From assembly GCF_000430885.1 (NCBI RefSeq), contig NZ_AUMW01000003.1, positions 62,001-126,000 of the forward strand: DNA of 64,000 bases, in the 5' to 3' direction. Below are positions 53,545-63,283 of this stretch, piece by piece (the first letter of the stretch is position 1; the number at the start of each line of letters is the position of its first letter). This stretch comes from Desulfotruncus alcoholivorax DSM 16058. Lineage in GTDB: Bacteria; Bacillota; Desulfotomaculia; Desulfotomaculales; Desulfallaceae. The translations under genes were made by a program, and so were the position numbers. The notes beneath the pieces were generated by a model. That model was not told the DNA's origin, ran no database searches, and was given only the letters and a program-made list of their open reading frames with translations.

Positions 53545-55035
53545 TTAAATCTGTGGCCTAGCGATACTAAAACTATTAATCAGCTTCCTAAAGTTATCGC
53601 CGGTTATTTTTTCCTCGGTCAGCAATACATTTACCACTTGCTTGATGGCTCCTTTTAAAGAACCGAGAAAATCCTTAACCTTTTTTTCCTGTTCCTTGAT
53701 AATTGAACTAATTACCTTGTGCCTGAGGTCGGCAGGCAGAATGTCCGGATCTACAACGCCCAGTTCAGACATGCCTGATTTAATAATTTGCCCGGCAGTC
53801 TTTATTGCCTGTTCAAAATCGTTACCAGCGCCTGTACTTCGATTGCCCAGAACAATCTCTTCTGCTATGGAACCTGCCAATAATACCTGAATTTGGTTCT
53901 CAAGGTATTCCCTTGTATATAAATAGCTATCGTTTTCAGGTGTCTGCCTCATGTAGCCCAGTGCTTGACCGCGGGGTGCAATTGTTAGCATTGAAACTGA
54001 ACCTGGGCGTACTTTTTCGCCAACCAGGGCGTGTCCCACTTCATGCACGGCAACCCGCTCAAGTTCTTCTCGAGGCGGCCGCTTTTCCAATTTTTCTCCC
54101 ATCATAATTTTATCAATGGCTTCGAGGAAGTGATGTTGCTTTATTTCAGCACACCCCTCCCGCATGGCCAAAATAGCTGCTTCATTGGCCAGGCTTTCCA
54201 GATGGGCTCCGCTAAAACCAAAAGTCTGTTTCGCTATTTCATTCAGGCTAACGTCATCCGACAAAGGTTTATTTCGGCAATGAAGTTTTAAAATTTCCAG
54301 TCGCCCTGACCTATCCGCCAGGTCAACTTTTACCTGACGGTCAAAACGGCCCGGACGCAAAAGTGCCGGGTCCAGCATATCCACCCTGTTGGTCGCCGCC
54401 ATAACCAGTATTTTTACCTTATCATTAACCTTAAGGCCATCCATTTCAACCAGCATCTGGTTTAATGTCTGGTCATATTCATGGTGACTGGTATTCTGCC
54501 CCCTCTTCCCGCCAAGGATATCTATTTCGTCAATAAAAATTATTGCGCTATCCTTTTTTAGCTTAGTGGCAGTATCTCTGGCAGTTTGAAAAAGCTGCCT
54601 GACCCGTTGCGCTCCAACTCCTGCGTACATTTCAATAAATTCCGAACCGCTGCAGGCGACAAAAACCGACTCCGTGTAGCCCGCCGCAGCTTTAGCCATT
54701 AGCGTTTTCCCGGTACCTGGTGGTCCAGTCAGCAAAATACCCTTCAAGGGCCTAATTCCTAAATAAATGATCTTATCCTGATTAATAATAAAATCCAATG
54801 CCTCTTTTAGCTCATTAATGGCAGTAGCCTGTCCGCCAATATCCTCAAAATTAACCTTGGAGGCATTAGCAGGTGCCACACTAAAGGACTTAACCAGCAT
54901 ACCACGTGAACGGGCAACATAAATTAGAATACCCGCGGCCATCAACAGAAACAATATGGGAACTACATCATAACCGGAAATGGCCAGAAAAATCACACCA
55001 GCAAGGCCGATTCCCAAGCTTATTTCCTTAATCAC
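53545..55035 (-). CDS. FtsH-like AAA+ membrane metalloprotease, short form
   Basis: 496 residues from a GTG at 55035 behind AGGAGG. Two adjacent hydrophobic segments at residues about 4-42 leave no room for the usual extracellular domain. AAA motifs are intact: Walker A LTGPPGTGKTLMAKA, Walker B IIFIDEIDILGG and ATNRVDMLDPALLRPGRFDR. The zinc protease site is HEVGHA, with a likely third ligand in GAGNDFEQA. It would extract and degrade membrane proteins. It is shorter than canonical FtsH (about 600 or more) and is coupled to a small membrane protein gene (3 bases). Confidence 0.87.
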   Translation of the reverse strand: MIKEISLGIGLAGVIFLAISGYDVVPILFLLMAAGILIYVARSRGMLVKSFSVAPANASKVNFEDIGGQATAINELKEALDFIINQDKIIYLGIRPLKGILLTGPPGTGKTLMAKAAAGYTESVFVACSGSEFIEMYAGVGAQRVRQLFQTARDTATKLKKDSAIIFIDEIDILGGKRGQNTSHHEYDQTLNQMLVEMDGLKVNDKVKILVMAATNRVDMLDPALLRPGRFDRQVKVDLADRSGRLEILKLHCRNKPLSDDVSLNEIAKQTFGFSGAHLESLANEAAILAMREGCAEIKQHHFLEAIDKIMMGEKLEKRPPREELERVAVHEVGHALVGEKVRPGSVSMLTIAPRGQALGYMRQTPENDSYLYTREYLENQIQVLLAGSIAEEIVLGNRSTGAGNDFEQAIKTAGQIIKSGMSELGVVDPDILPADLRHKVISSIIKEQEKKVKDFLGSLKGAIKQVVNVLLTEEKITGDNFRKLINSFSIARPQI

Positions 55036-55038
55036 GCT

Positions 55039-55590
55039 TTACCTCCTTTCTGTCTTAGCTGAAGCAGAGCTGTTTTCAGCATTGTTCCTGGGGATAACAC
55101 TGTACAGATAATATTTGCCATCCTTCATTTGCCAGTAAATATTGCGGTCATCAATATCAACCTTGGACTCAAGTCCCGCCTCACTGGCGTATGAATCTAA
55201 ATAATTGGCCATTTGCACAAAATCGCCATTTTGTAGCGCCTCGTAAATGGCAAATTTCCCTATGCCATACACTTTGTCCAATTGGTTATCTCGACGGTCA
55301 GTCAGCTCAATCGTAAAAGGGCGATTACCCATAACTTGTTCAACATCATTATAAACCCGTTGGTATGAATTCATCAGGTTTACGTTTTCACTTAGTGATA
55401 TGCTTATCTTGTAGGTATCTGCCGAATCATCAATTTTATATGAAATTATCACAGGGTTGTTTTCCAGTTTGGCTATCAGCGGTTTTTGAAAGTTTAATCC
55501 TTTATACAACCATTGAGCACCAAAGAAGGCAGCCAGCCCAGCAGCCAGCGCGATAATAACTACATGTATTTTCATGCCCTTAATGTGCAT
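55039..55590 (-). CDS. Membrane-anchored protein paired with the FtsH-like protease
   Basis: 183 residues from the ATG at 55590, after GAGAGGATGGTAGAA; the longer frame to 55713 is not supported. One N-terminal membrane helix (IHVVIIALAAGLAAFFGAQW) and a soluble outer domain with KISISLSENVNLMNSY and VIPRNNAENSS. No catalytic motif. It may be a substrate adaptor or chaperone of the protease encoded four bases downstream, but that is inference from the coupling. Not a family I recognise. Confidence 0.7.
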   Translation of the reverse strand: MHIKGMKIHVVIIALAAGLAAFFGAQWLYKGLNFQKPLIAKLENNPVIISYKIDDSADTYKISISLSENVNLMNSYQRVYNDVEQVMGNRPFTIELTDRRDNQLDKVYGIGKFAIYEALQNGDFVQMANYLDSYASEAGLESKVDIDDRNIYWQMKDGKYYLYSVIPRNNAENSSASAKTERR

Positions 55591-55698
55591 TTCTACCATC
55601 CTCTCTAAGGTGACGAACCGGGCTTGCATTTTCCTTTCACAACGAGTTATTATAGCATACTCAACAGGTACTTTAGGCAGGGAATTGTCCCCAACATG

Positions 55699-55736
55699 AA
55701 AAGCGCGCATCAATCAGTTCCATATGCGCGCGTTTT
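55699..55736 (-). terminator. Terminator of pgsA
   Basis: Stem AAAAGCGCGCAT/ATGCGCGCGTTTT with one bulged G (55699-55710 with 55724-55736) and a 13-nt loop. It is GC-rich and followed by a short T tract on the minus strand. Confidence 0.7.
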
Positions 55737-55774
55737 GATACTGTGCATTTGTTTACAAGCCTACCCACAAAAAA

Positions 55775-56323
55775 CTACCCTGAGTTTTTGGATTTTAACA
55801 AAAACCCCGCTTGTTGAAAGTAATCCATACCCGACCAGATAGTGAAAATAACCGCTATGAACATCGCTATGTTACCAAATGGAACATTTATCAGGTTAAA
55901 CGGAAAATCCCTCAAAAACATAGCCACAATGGCAACTATTTGGGTTATGGTTTTAATTTTCCCCAACTTGCTGGCTGATATAATTACCCCCTCGGCAGTG
56001 GCCAGAGAACGCAGTCCCGTAACCGCAAACTCACGTCCAATGATAATAACTGCAACCCACCCGGACAGGCGATCCATTTCCACTAACGCAATCAACGCAG
56101 ACGAAACCAATAATTTATCCGCAAGGGGATCCAACAGTTTACCCAGCGCCGTAATCATCTTCTTTTTTCGGGCGATATAACCGTCTAACCCGTCGGTACA
56201 TGCTGCTAGCACAAACACACCTGCGGCGATATAGTCTCCAAGTGGAAGGCGCAAGGAAAGCACTGCCAGGAAAACCGGTACCATTAAAATCCTAAGCAGC
56301 GTTAGCCTGTTTGGTAGATTCAT
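55775..56323 (-). CDS. pgsA: CDP-diacylglycerol--glycerol-3-phosphate 3-phosphatidyltransferase
   Basis: 182 residues, four or more membrane helices. The CDP-alcohol phosphatidyltransferase motif lies in CTDGLDGYIARKKK and LGKLLDPLADKLL (D-x2-D-G-x2-A-R...G-x3-D-x3-D). NRLTLLRILMVP is the usual start. It makes phosphatidylglycerol phosphate. The start overlaps the rimO stop by four bases. Confidence 0.94.
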   Translation of the reverse strand: MNLPNRLTLLRILMVPVFLAVLSLRLPLGDYIAAGVFVLAACTDGLDGYIARKKKMITALGKLLDPLADKLLVSSALIALVEMDRLSGWVAVIIIGREFAVTGLRSLATAEGVIISASKLGKIKTITQIVAIVAMFLRDFPFNLINVPFGNIAMFIAVIFTIWSGMDYFQQAGFLLKSKNSG

Positions 56324-57651
56324 TTCGTACGTACTCCTGACAAATCATATTCAGTTGAATCAAGAATTTTAACCTTCACAAATTCCCCGGCCCGTATCAG
56401 TTCCTCCGAGGCAAAAAAAACTTTTCCGTCAATCTCAGGAGCATCACCCTCGGTCCGGCCCCAGTACAGGCTAGCGTCATCGTCCCAACCTTCAACCAGG
56501 ACGTTTTTTTCCGCACCGACAAGTTTTCTATTGTTTTGAGCTGAAATATTCTGCTGAAGTGTCATGGCTGCTTCAAGTCTGGCAGCTATTTCTTGATCAC
56601 TGAGCCGGCCCGGCAATTGTTCCGCTGCAGTTCCTTCTTCAAGTGAATATCCGAATATGCCGGCCCTGTCAAACCTTGTTTGTTCGATAAAACTGAGCAA
56701 TTCATTAAATTCTTCTTCAGTTTCTCCGGGAAAGCCCACAATAAACGTAGTTCTCAAGGTAATACCCGGTATCATCCGCCTCAGCTTACTAATCAGGTAA
56801 GTAATGTGCTCTTTACTTCCCCGCCTGTTCATCATCTTTAAAATGCGATTATTAATATGCTGCAAAGGTAAATCAATATACCGGCAAATTTTTTGTGAAG
56901 ATTGTATTACTTCAAGCAGTTCCCTGGTTATCGTTGTTGGGTAGCAGTACATCAACCTGATCCAGCGGCAGTTTTCAATTCTTTCCAACTTTTGCAGTAA
57001 ATTGGCCAGCTGGTAACGGCCATACAAGTCTATTCCATAGCGGGTGGTTTCCTGGGCTACCACAATTAATTCTTTGGTGCCACCGAAACATAGTTCTTTT
57101 GCCTCTTCGATTATATCTTCCAAAGGCCTGCTGCGATAAGGCCCCCTAATCATTGGAATGGCACAATATGAACAGCGGTTTTCACAGCCTTCAGCAATTT
57201 TTAAATAGGCGGTATGCCTGGGGGTAGTTAGTATTCTCGATTCTTTGCCGTGGTGGATATACCCTGGTTTATCCACCAAAACCGGCCTTTGCCCTGTTAG
57301 AACTTTGTTAACGGTTGAAACTATTTCCGGTACTGACCCGGTACCTATGATACCGTCTATTTCAGGTATCTCTTCCAATAATTCAGTGGCATATCTTTGG
57401 GCCAAGCATCCTGCAACCACGATGTGGGCACACCTGCCTGTTTCCTTGAGCCTTGCCGCGTCAAAAATAGCGTTAATGGATTCTTCCTTGGCTGATGTAA
57501 TAAAACCACAGGTATTAATGATAATAACTTCGGCTTCTTCAGCCTTGCCGGTTATTTGATAACCGGCCTTTTCTAAATGACCCAGCATAATTTCTGTGTC
57601 AACCCTGTTTTTAGCGCAACCGAGACTAATCATACCAATTTTCTTATTCAT
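56320..57651 (-). CDS. rimO: Ribosomal protein S12 methylthiotransferase RimO
   Basis: 443 residues. The N-terminal MTTase domain has ISLGCAKNRVDTE and NTCGFI. The radical-SAM cluster is CENRCSYCAIP. TAYLKIAEG and the TRAM-like C-terminus (VEGWDDDASLYWGRTEGDAP) follow. It methylthiolates Asp of ribosomal protein S12. It is a relative of MiaB but the CAKNR motif distinguishes it. Overlaps pgsA. Confidence 0.94.
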   Translation of the reverse strand: MNKKIGMISLGCAKNRVDTEIMLGHLEKAGYQITGKAEEAEVIIINTCGFITSAKEESINAIFDAARLKETGRCAHIVVAGCLAQRYATELLEEIPEIDGIIGTGSVPEIVSTVNKVLTGQRPVLVDKPGYIHHGKESRILTTPRHTAYLKIAEGCENRCSYCAIPMIRGPYRSRPLEDIIEEAKELCFGGTKELIVVAQETTRYGIDLYGRYQLANLLQKLERIENCRWIRLMYCYPTTITRELLEVIQSSQKICRYIDLPLQHINNRILKMMNRRGSKEHITYLISKLRRMIPGITLRTTFIVGFPGETEEEFNELLSFIEQTRFDRAGIFGYSLEEGTAAEQLPGRLSDQEIAARLEAAMTLQQNISAQNNRKLVGAEKNVLVEGWDDDASLYWGRTEGDAPEIDGKVFFASEELIRAGEFVKVKILDSTEYDLSGVRTK

Positions 57652-57705
57652 TTATTAATCCCCAATTTTATTTTAGCCCAATGGTAGTTACCTGCCAGCA
57701 GAAGT

Positions 57706-58461
57706 TCACCCGGTGTTTCCAACCTGAAATGCTCGTGTAATTACCTGTCCGGGGGCACCCAGAAAACCATAATCCTTGCCGTTGACCATAACCTTTACCG
57801 CTCCGGCATTACCAAGCTTAAGCTGGACGCTTTCCTCTCCTTTAAAAGTTTTTACGCTGCCAGGACCAACCATTCCCTCAAAAGCATTTTTATCGTCAAC
57901 GATAATCCTCATCCAGCACTCCGAGTCCGTCACTTGCAATACCACATCCATACCGGTTAAAGGCACTTCGTTGGAGGGATTGTTTTCTGGTTTTTTAGGA
58001 CCTGTATCCCCTGGTGCAGTCCCATCATACGATGGATTATCAGTTGATTTTGGACTTTTTCCGTTTTCCGATAATTTATTCTGCAAACCGGCATAAGAAG
58101 ATCCCAATAAGTATATAAAACCAACCAGAATAACTGCGGCAACAATCGCCCAATACTTTCCATTTCGCTTACCTGTCTTCTCTGTTTTGGATATTATTGT
58201 TTCTTGTGGGGGATCAATATTTTCCATTTGATCCTTAATTATTTCGTTGTATTCGTGGACAAGTTTCTCCCCGTCCAAGCTTAAAAAACGAGCGTAATTG
58301 CGCAAAAACCCTCTTACATAAACCTTGCCCGGAATAATCTCAAAATTATTATCCTCCAGGGCCTTTACATATTTTCTGCGAATCTTAGTCGCTTCTTCAA
58401 CATCTTCCAAGGACAACCCCATTTTTTCCCTGGTTTCACTTAAAATTTCACCGATAGCCAA
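57706..58461 (-). CDS. rodZ: Cytoskeletal protein RodZ / HTH-transmembrane protein
   Basis: 251 residues. An N-terminal HTH (about 5-70) has GLSLEDVEEATKIRRKYVKAL and VYVRGFLRNYARFL. One membrane helix follows (WAIVAAVILVGFIYLLG), then a Ser/Pro linker and a C-terminal beta domain (VVLQVTDSECWMRIIVD, GNAGAVKVMVNG). RodZ links MreB to the envelope and cell shape. Named YmfM in Bacillus. Upstream of rimO. Confidence 0.9.
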   Translation of the reverse strand: MAIGEILSETREKMGLSLEDVEEATKIRRKYVKALEDNNFEIIPGKVYVRGFLRNYARFLSLDGEKLVHEYNEIIKDQMENIDPPQETIISKTEKTGKRNGKYWAIVAAVILVGFIYLLGSSYAGLQNKLSENGKSPKSTDNPSYDGTAPGDTGPKKPENNPSNEVPLTGMDVVLQVTDSECWMRIIVDDKNAFEGMVGPGSVKTFKGEESVQLKLGNAGAVKVMVNGKDYGFLGAPGQVITRAFQVGNTG

Positions 58462-58480
58462 TATGGATCACCTCCCCGCA

Positions 58481-59524
58481 TTATAGGGACAATCCTTCCA
58501 TAAAACAAGCAATTTCTTTAACTGCCATATCCAAATTTTCGGTATTTACGGATAAAAAATAATCATTGTTTGGTCCGTCAGGATATTTATATAATGGATC
58601 ATAGTAGTTAAGCAATAAAAATTCAATTACTTTATTTATTTTGCCATTGTCTAATAATGCTATGAGTTCTACGACTTTACGATTGCCGATATATTTGGCC
58701 AAACGTTTTATAGCTGCTTCAAGGGCGGCCAAATTACCGTCCTTTCCGGTCGAATAATCTCTTTTAATCCGCTCGGTCCTTGCTTGCACAGAAGCGTACA
58801 ATAATATGTTAATTCCCTTACTCATGGTGTTAAAAAGTGATGAGGGTATAATTAATTTGCCAATTCTTTTACTTTCACACTCAACTAAAAAAAAGCCGTT
58901 GTTTTTCACCAACCTTAGTTCACTTTCAATCAAAGCCTCAAACATTTTTTGACCAGGAGACGGAAGCTGTCCAATCTTACCAAAAACCGACCCCCTATGC
59001 CTAGCTAATCCTTCCAGATCCAGCACATTAAAACCTTGACTCTGTAATTCCAAAAGCACATCGGTTTTGCCAACCCCCGTCAAGCCGTGCAAAACCACTG
59101 CCCGGTACGGCAATACCTCCCTTTCAAAGAATTGTAATACATGCTTCCGGTAGGACTTAAAGCCACCGGTAACGCGAAAAATCTTAAAACCCATCGCATC
59201 AAGTATGCTGGCAGCGAAATGGCTGCGTTCTCCACCGCGCCAGCAAAATATGACAACTTTTTTTTCGGGGGCAATTTCTTTAAAGGAATATACAAAGGCT
59301 GGCAATTTGGGTGCCAGTATCTCCATAGCCACGTCCCTTGCTTTTCCCGGTCCTTCGTGTTTATGAACGGTGCCTACAATTGCCCTTTCGACATTATCCA
59401 ATAGTGGAATGTTGAGCGCCCCGGGTATTGTCGCTTCTCGGAATTCACCCGGCGAGCGCAGATCCACAACCGGTATTTCTGCCATTTTTTTTAATGCATC
59501 CTCTATGCTTATATCCTGGTACAT
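58481..59524 (-). CDS. mnmH: tRNA 2-selenouridine synthase
   Basis: 347 residues. An N-terminal rhodanese domain carries the catalytic Cys in VIFCWRGGERSHFA. It is followed by a P-loop domain with VLHGLTGVGKTDVLLEL. It replaces sulfur with selenium in 2-thiouridine at tRNA position 34, using selenophosphate. The gene implies a selenophosphate synthetase (selD) elsewhere in the genome. It is placed between rodZ and ftsK, which is not part of the Bacillus order. Also called SelU or YbbB. Confidence 0.92.
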   Translation of the reverse strand: MYQDISIEDALKKMAEIPVVDLRSPGEFREATIPGALNIPLLDNVERAIVGTVHKHEGPGKARDVAMEILAPKLPAFVYSFKEIAPEKKVVIFCWRGGERSHFAASILDAMGFKIFRVTGGFKSYRKHVLQFFEREVLPYRAVVLHGLTGVGKTDVLLELQSQGFNVLDLEGLARHRGSVFGKIGQLPSPGQKMFEALIESELRLVKNNGFFLVECESKRIGKLIIPSSLFNTMSKGINILLYASVQARTERIKRDYSTGKDGNLAALEAAIKRLAKYIGNRKVVELIALLDNGKINKVIEFLLLNYYDPLYKYPDGPNNDYFLSVNTENLDMAVKEIACFMEGLSL

Positions 59525-59581
59525 ACTGTCCTCCGGTTAATTTAAAATTCCCTTCGACATACCCCTTTATTTATCCTTTTT

Positions 59582-61837
59582 TTAATTATCATTTCCTGCT
59601 CTTGTTTCAGATTGATTATTAAACCGGTCATATTCCTCCTTCGTTATTAAAAGAGCTCTTGGCCGGCTACCCTCGTAACCGCCCACGTAACCTTTTTTCT
59701 CCATTATATCAATTAGCCTGGCTGCCCTGGCATAGCCAATATGCAGCCGTCTTTGCAATAAAGAAATTGATGCATGGCCGGTTTCCAAAAAGATTTTAAC
59801 AGCCTGGGCCAGCAGGTCATCCTCGGCATCTGCCGGCTCGCTGAATTGCTTCACCTGGCGGTCAAGTCCCTCATCATATTTCGGTTCGGCCTGTTTTTTC
59901 CAGTGTTGAACCAGCAATTCCACCTCCCGGTCTGAAAGATAAGCCCCTTGAACCCTTATCGGTTTTGTTGCCCCAACCGGGTAAAACAACATATCGCCAC
60001 GCCCTAATAATTTTTCCGCCCCGCCCATATCAAGTATAGTCCTGGAATCAATTTGAGATGACACTGCAAAACTGACTCTGGAAGGAATATTGGCTTTAAT
60101 CAGGCCGGTTATAATATCCACCGAAGGCCTCTGTGTGGCCACCACCAGGTGAATTCCCGCAGCCCTGGCCATCTGGGCAAGTCTGCAGATAGCATCTTCC
60201 ACATCCGCCGGAGCGACCATCATCAGATCAGCCAATTCATCTATTACAACAACTAAAAACGGCAATGGAACTTTTCCATGTTCAAGTATATATTTATTAT
60301 ACCTGACAATATCACGCACTCCGGCACTTGCAAATAATTCATAGCGATATTCCATTTCCTTGACAGCCCAGCGCAAGGACGTCGCTGCCTTTTTAGGATC
60401 GGTTACAACCGGTGAGACTAAATGCGGAATACCGTTAAATACAGATAGCTCAACCATCTTTGGATCGATAATTAAAAATTTTGTTTGCATCGGGGTGGAC
60501 TTAAACAAAATTCCAGCCAGCAGCGTGTTCAAACATACACTTTTACCCGCCCCTGTGGCACCTGCAATTAGCAGGTGCGGCATCCTGGTCAGATCGTCAA
60601 CCACCGGCACACCCGCTATATCCTTACCTAAAGCAACTGTTAGGTGGGACGGCATTTTTTGAAACTCCTCCGTTTCCACCAACTCACGCAGGTATACGGT
60701 GGCAATCTCCTTGTTGGGAACTTCAATCCCTACAACCGCTTTACCGGGGATCGGGGCTTCAATTCGAACATCCGGCGAGGCCATGCTTAACGCGATGTCA
60801 TCGGCCAGCCCGACAATGCGGCTGACTTTTACCCCCGGCGGCGGCTGCACCTCATACCTGGTTATAGCCGGGCCCCTGGAGACCCGTGTGACCTTTGCCC
60901 GAATGCCAAAACTCCCCAGGGTTTCTTCAAGTTTTTTTACATTATCATTAATATCCTTATTGTTTTTGCTGACCTTGCCTCGAACAGGTTTGGTTAAAAG
61001 AGATAATGGCGGAAGAACATATGAATCTTTGATTAAAACTTTTTCCGCCTTATTTATCCCGTACTCCTCAGTTTCGATATCATCTTTAAACTCGTCCTGG
61101 TTACTTTCTTTCTCACCAGGGCGTGATTGGGAGTAAGGCGGCCTGTAATAAATTACGTTACTCTTCTTTTCAACAGGCACAGGCCCGGCATCATTAATCT
61201 CTTCAATTACAAGACCCAGGCTGTCCGGCATGTCGCCATCCTTACCGTCAATAATTATTGGGGTCTCCTGCTCCTCCTCTTCATCAGAAGTAAAGAGAAA
61301 ATTATTGATTAAAGTAACTGTTTTTTTTAAATTTGCAATAATCTTTTGAACAGCTTTTTTAAAAAGCTCCGCCATTGATTGGTTTGTCAGAAGCAACAGG
61401 CCCACCAAAAAAAGAGTTACCAGTACAATATACATGCCGAAGAGCCCGAACGCCTTTAACAGCAGGAAGTAAACCGCAGCACCGATAATCCCGCCACCGT
61501 CCCCCATTAATCCGGCTTTTAGAATATAATCTTTTGGTATTGAAACATGCAATAATGTCAGTATCACTAATGCAATAATTAATACACCACGCAAATCAAC
61601 ATGAACCTTAACTTTTTCTTTGCGCAGCAACAATCTCAGCCCAAATGTCGCAAATAAAAAAGGAATTAGATATCTGCCTTCTCCGGCAAGTTTCATCAAC
61701 AGGCTGTTTAAATACCAGGCGACCAAGCCGGAAGTTGGATTTAAAACACTTAGCAAAGTTAATATCGCTGCCGCGAGTAAAACAATGCCGGTTATCTCAA
61801 ATTTCACTTCCTCTTTGGACTTAATAGAAGCAGGCAC
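59582..61837 (-). CDS. ftsK: DNA translocase FtsK/SpoIIIE
   Basis: 751 residues from a GTG at 61837 after GAAAGGGGG; a frame to 61900 has no ribosome site. Four or five membrane helices occupy residues 1-165. A charged linker and the motor follow: LIAGATGAGKSVCLNTLLAG, FLIIDPKMVELSVFN and VVIDELADLMM. The C-terminal gamma winged helix includes ISLLQRRLHIGYARAARLID. It pumps chromosomes at septa; in spore formers SpoIIIE moves DNA into the forespore. Only one such gene is in the window. Confidence 0.94.
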   Translation of the reverse strand: MPASIKSKEEVKFEITGIVLLAAAILTLLSVLNPTSGLVAWYLNSLLMKLAGEGRYLIPFLFATFGLRLLLRKEKVKVHVDLRGVLIIALVILTLLHVSIPKDYILKAGLMGDGGGIIGAAVYFLLLKAFGLFGMYIVLVTLFLVGLLLLTNQSMAELFKKAVQKIIANLKKTVTLINNFLFTSDEEEEQETPIIIDGKDGDMPDSLGLVIEEINDAGPVPVEKKSNVIYYRPPYSQSRPGEKESNQDEFKDDIETEEYGINKAEKVLIKDSYVLPPLSLLTKPVRGKVSKNNKDINDNVKKLEETLGSFGIRAKVTRVSRGPAITRYEVQPPPGVKVSRIVGLADDIALSMASPDVRIEAPIPGKAVVGIEVPNKEIATVYLRELVETEEFQKMPSHLTVALGKDIAGVPVVDDLTRMPHLLIAGATGAGKSVCLNTLLAGILFKSTPMQTKFLIIDPKMVELSVFNGIPHLVSPVVTDPKKAATSLRWAVKEMEYRYELFASAGVRDIVRYNKYILEHGKVPLPFLVVVIDELADLMMVAPADVEDAICRLAQMARAAGIHLVVATQRPSVDIITGLIKANIPSRVSFAVSSQIDSRTILDMGGAEKLLGRGDMLFYPVGATKPIRVQGAYLSDREVELLVQHWKKQAEPKYDEGLDRQVKQFSEPADAEDDLLAQAVKIFLETGHASISLLQRRLHIGYARAARLIDIMEKKGYVGGYEGSRPRALLITKEEYDRFNNQSETRAGNDN

Positions 61838-61929
61838 AGGCGCACCCCCTTTCAGTATACATATTCCATAATTTACATATAATACCTGCTCATGTAACAA
61901 AAAAAAGCCTCATTAAATGGCGTTAACCA

Positions 61930-62139
61930 CAAAAATTCTCACGTTATTTGAATCTGACGATCCGGTGGTTCCCTCCGCGCGCTGCGCAATTTTCCTTACC
62001 GTCATTGCGATCGCAGCGAAAGGGAGGTGTATCCCCTTTCCCATAAAAGAGATTGCTTCGTCGCTTCGCTCCTCGCAATGACAAACTAACAATATGGTCA
62101 TCTTTCTGCTGGTGACGCATTGCAGCTTGGAGGTCCAAC
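61930..62139. repeat. Dispersed intergenic repeat, family A, copy 5
   Basis: Lies in the 358-base gap 61838-62195. It keeps the CACGTTATTTGAATCTG start, the ATTGCGATCGCAGCGAAAGG arm and the inverted GAGATTGCTTCGTCGCTTCG arm with a shortened centre, and the tail with GGAGGTCCAACG. Nothing else was recognised in the gap except the terminator at 62150-62170. Confidence 0.8.
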
Positions 62140-62149
62140 GAAAAGAAAA

Positions 62150-62170
62150 AGCGCGGGTTTAGCCCACGCT
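62150..62170 (-). terminator. Terminator of uppP
   Basis: AGCG-C-GGG with CCC-A-CGCT, one mismatch, loop of about 5. The minus strand continues with TTTTTCTTTTC. It is the last structure before repeat A. Confidence 0.78.
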
Positions 62171-62195
62171 GTATTTATAAATATAACACTTTGAT

Positions 62196-62978
62196 TTAAC
62201 GCAAAAAGTAAACTCCGATTACAAACAGGCCGGCCAGCAGCCGGTACCAGATAAATATGGAAAAACTGCGGCGGGTCAGGTATTTTAAAAGAAATTTAAT
62301 TGAGGCAAACCCTACTATCGCTGAAACGACTAGTCCAGTGATAAAATACACGTTAACATCGCTGGGCGATAAATCAATGGCTGTTTTTAATCCAGCCCCG
62401 GCAATAATAGGAGTTGACAATAAAAACGAAAAACGAGCCGACGTTTCGCGATTTAAACCCATCAACCTGCCCGCCGTCATGGTAACACCTGAGCGTGAAA
62501 CACCGGGAATGATGGCCAGAACCTGGGATATGCCAATAAAAAGGCTTTCTTTCAGCCCGATCATGCTCATGTTTTTGCCGGAATAAGAGCGCGTATCGGC
62601 GAAATAAAGTATTACGCCTAAAATCATGAGCATGATACCAATTAACAGAGGGTTGCGAAAAATCGTTTCCGCATACCCTTCAAGCAGGTATCCGCCAATG
62701 CCGCCTGGTATTGTGCTGATTATCAGTAACCAGAACAGCCTGCCTTCCATCGTGCTTTTAAATCTCAGGCCGTCACTGATCAAATTGATCCAATCACGCC
62801 AGAAATATGCAATAACGGCAAACAGCGTACCTACGTGCAAAGCAACATCAAATTGCAGTCCGGCATCTTTCCATCCCATCAACCAGGGGACAAGTACCAG
62901 GTGAGCTGAACTCGAAATAGGTAAAAACTCGCCCAGCCCCTGAACTATACCAAGTATGATGGCTTGTATAAAATCCAA
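62196..62978 (-). CDS. uppP: Undecaprenyl-diphosphate phosphatase
   Basis: 260 residues from a TTG at 62978 behind AAAAGGCAGGGATAATA; the open frame to 63017 lacks support. Multi-helix membrane protein with VQGLGEFLPISSSAHLVL near residue 12 and the phosphatase motif IPGVSRSGVTM. It recycles the lipid carrier of cell-wall synthesis by removing a phosphate. Also known as BacA (bacitracin resistance). Confidence 0.94.
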   Translation of the reverse strand: MDFIQAIILGIVQGLGEFLPISSSAHLVLVPWLMGWKDAGLQFDVALHVGTLFAVIAYFWRDWINLISDGLRFKSTMEGRLFWLLIISTIPGGIGGYLLEGYAETIFRNPLLIGIMLMILGVILYFADTRSYSGKNMSMIGLKESLFIGISQVLAIIPGVSRSGVTMTAGRLMGLNRETSARFSFLLSTPIIAGAGLKTAIDLSPSDVNVYFITGLVVSAIVGFASIKFLLKYLTRRSFSIFIWYRLLAGLFVIGVYFLR

Positions 62979-63058
62979 TATTATCCCTGCCTTTTTAATT
63001 ATAATGAGCAGCATCATTATAACACAGGGACAGACTTTAAAACCAGAAAAGTATTAAT

Positions 63059-63283
63059 TTAATTTGCACAATCCGGGATGATTTGCGTTCCCGGCAATAA
63101 ATCTCCGCGTAAATAGTCATTAGGGTTTGTACTCAACAGCTGTACTATTTCCTCTTTTCCTGCGCTGTTTTTACGCACTATCGCGGGTACACCATTAACG
63201 GTTACTTTTCTATCTGATGAATGATCCATTTGATCAAGCCCGGCCAAAACAAGCTCTAATTGCATAGGTGTATAGAGAATCAT
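63059..63283 (-). CDS. ylzJ: YlzJ-like protein
   Basis: 74 residues, with [18 protein letters not shown] and the tail [12 protein letters not shown]. Small conserved partner of tepA in spore formers; function unknown. The start overlaps the tepA stop by four bases. Confidence 0.82.
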   Translation of the reverse strand: MILYTPMQLELVLAGLDQMDHSSDRKVTVNGVPAIVRKNSAGKEEIVQLLSTNPNDYLRGDLLPGTQIIPDCAN

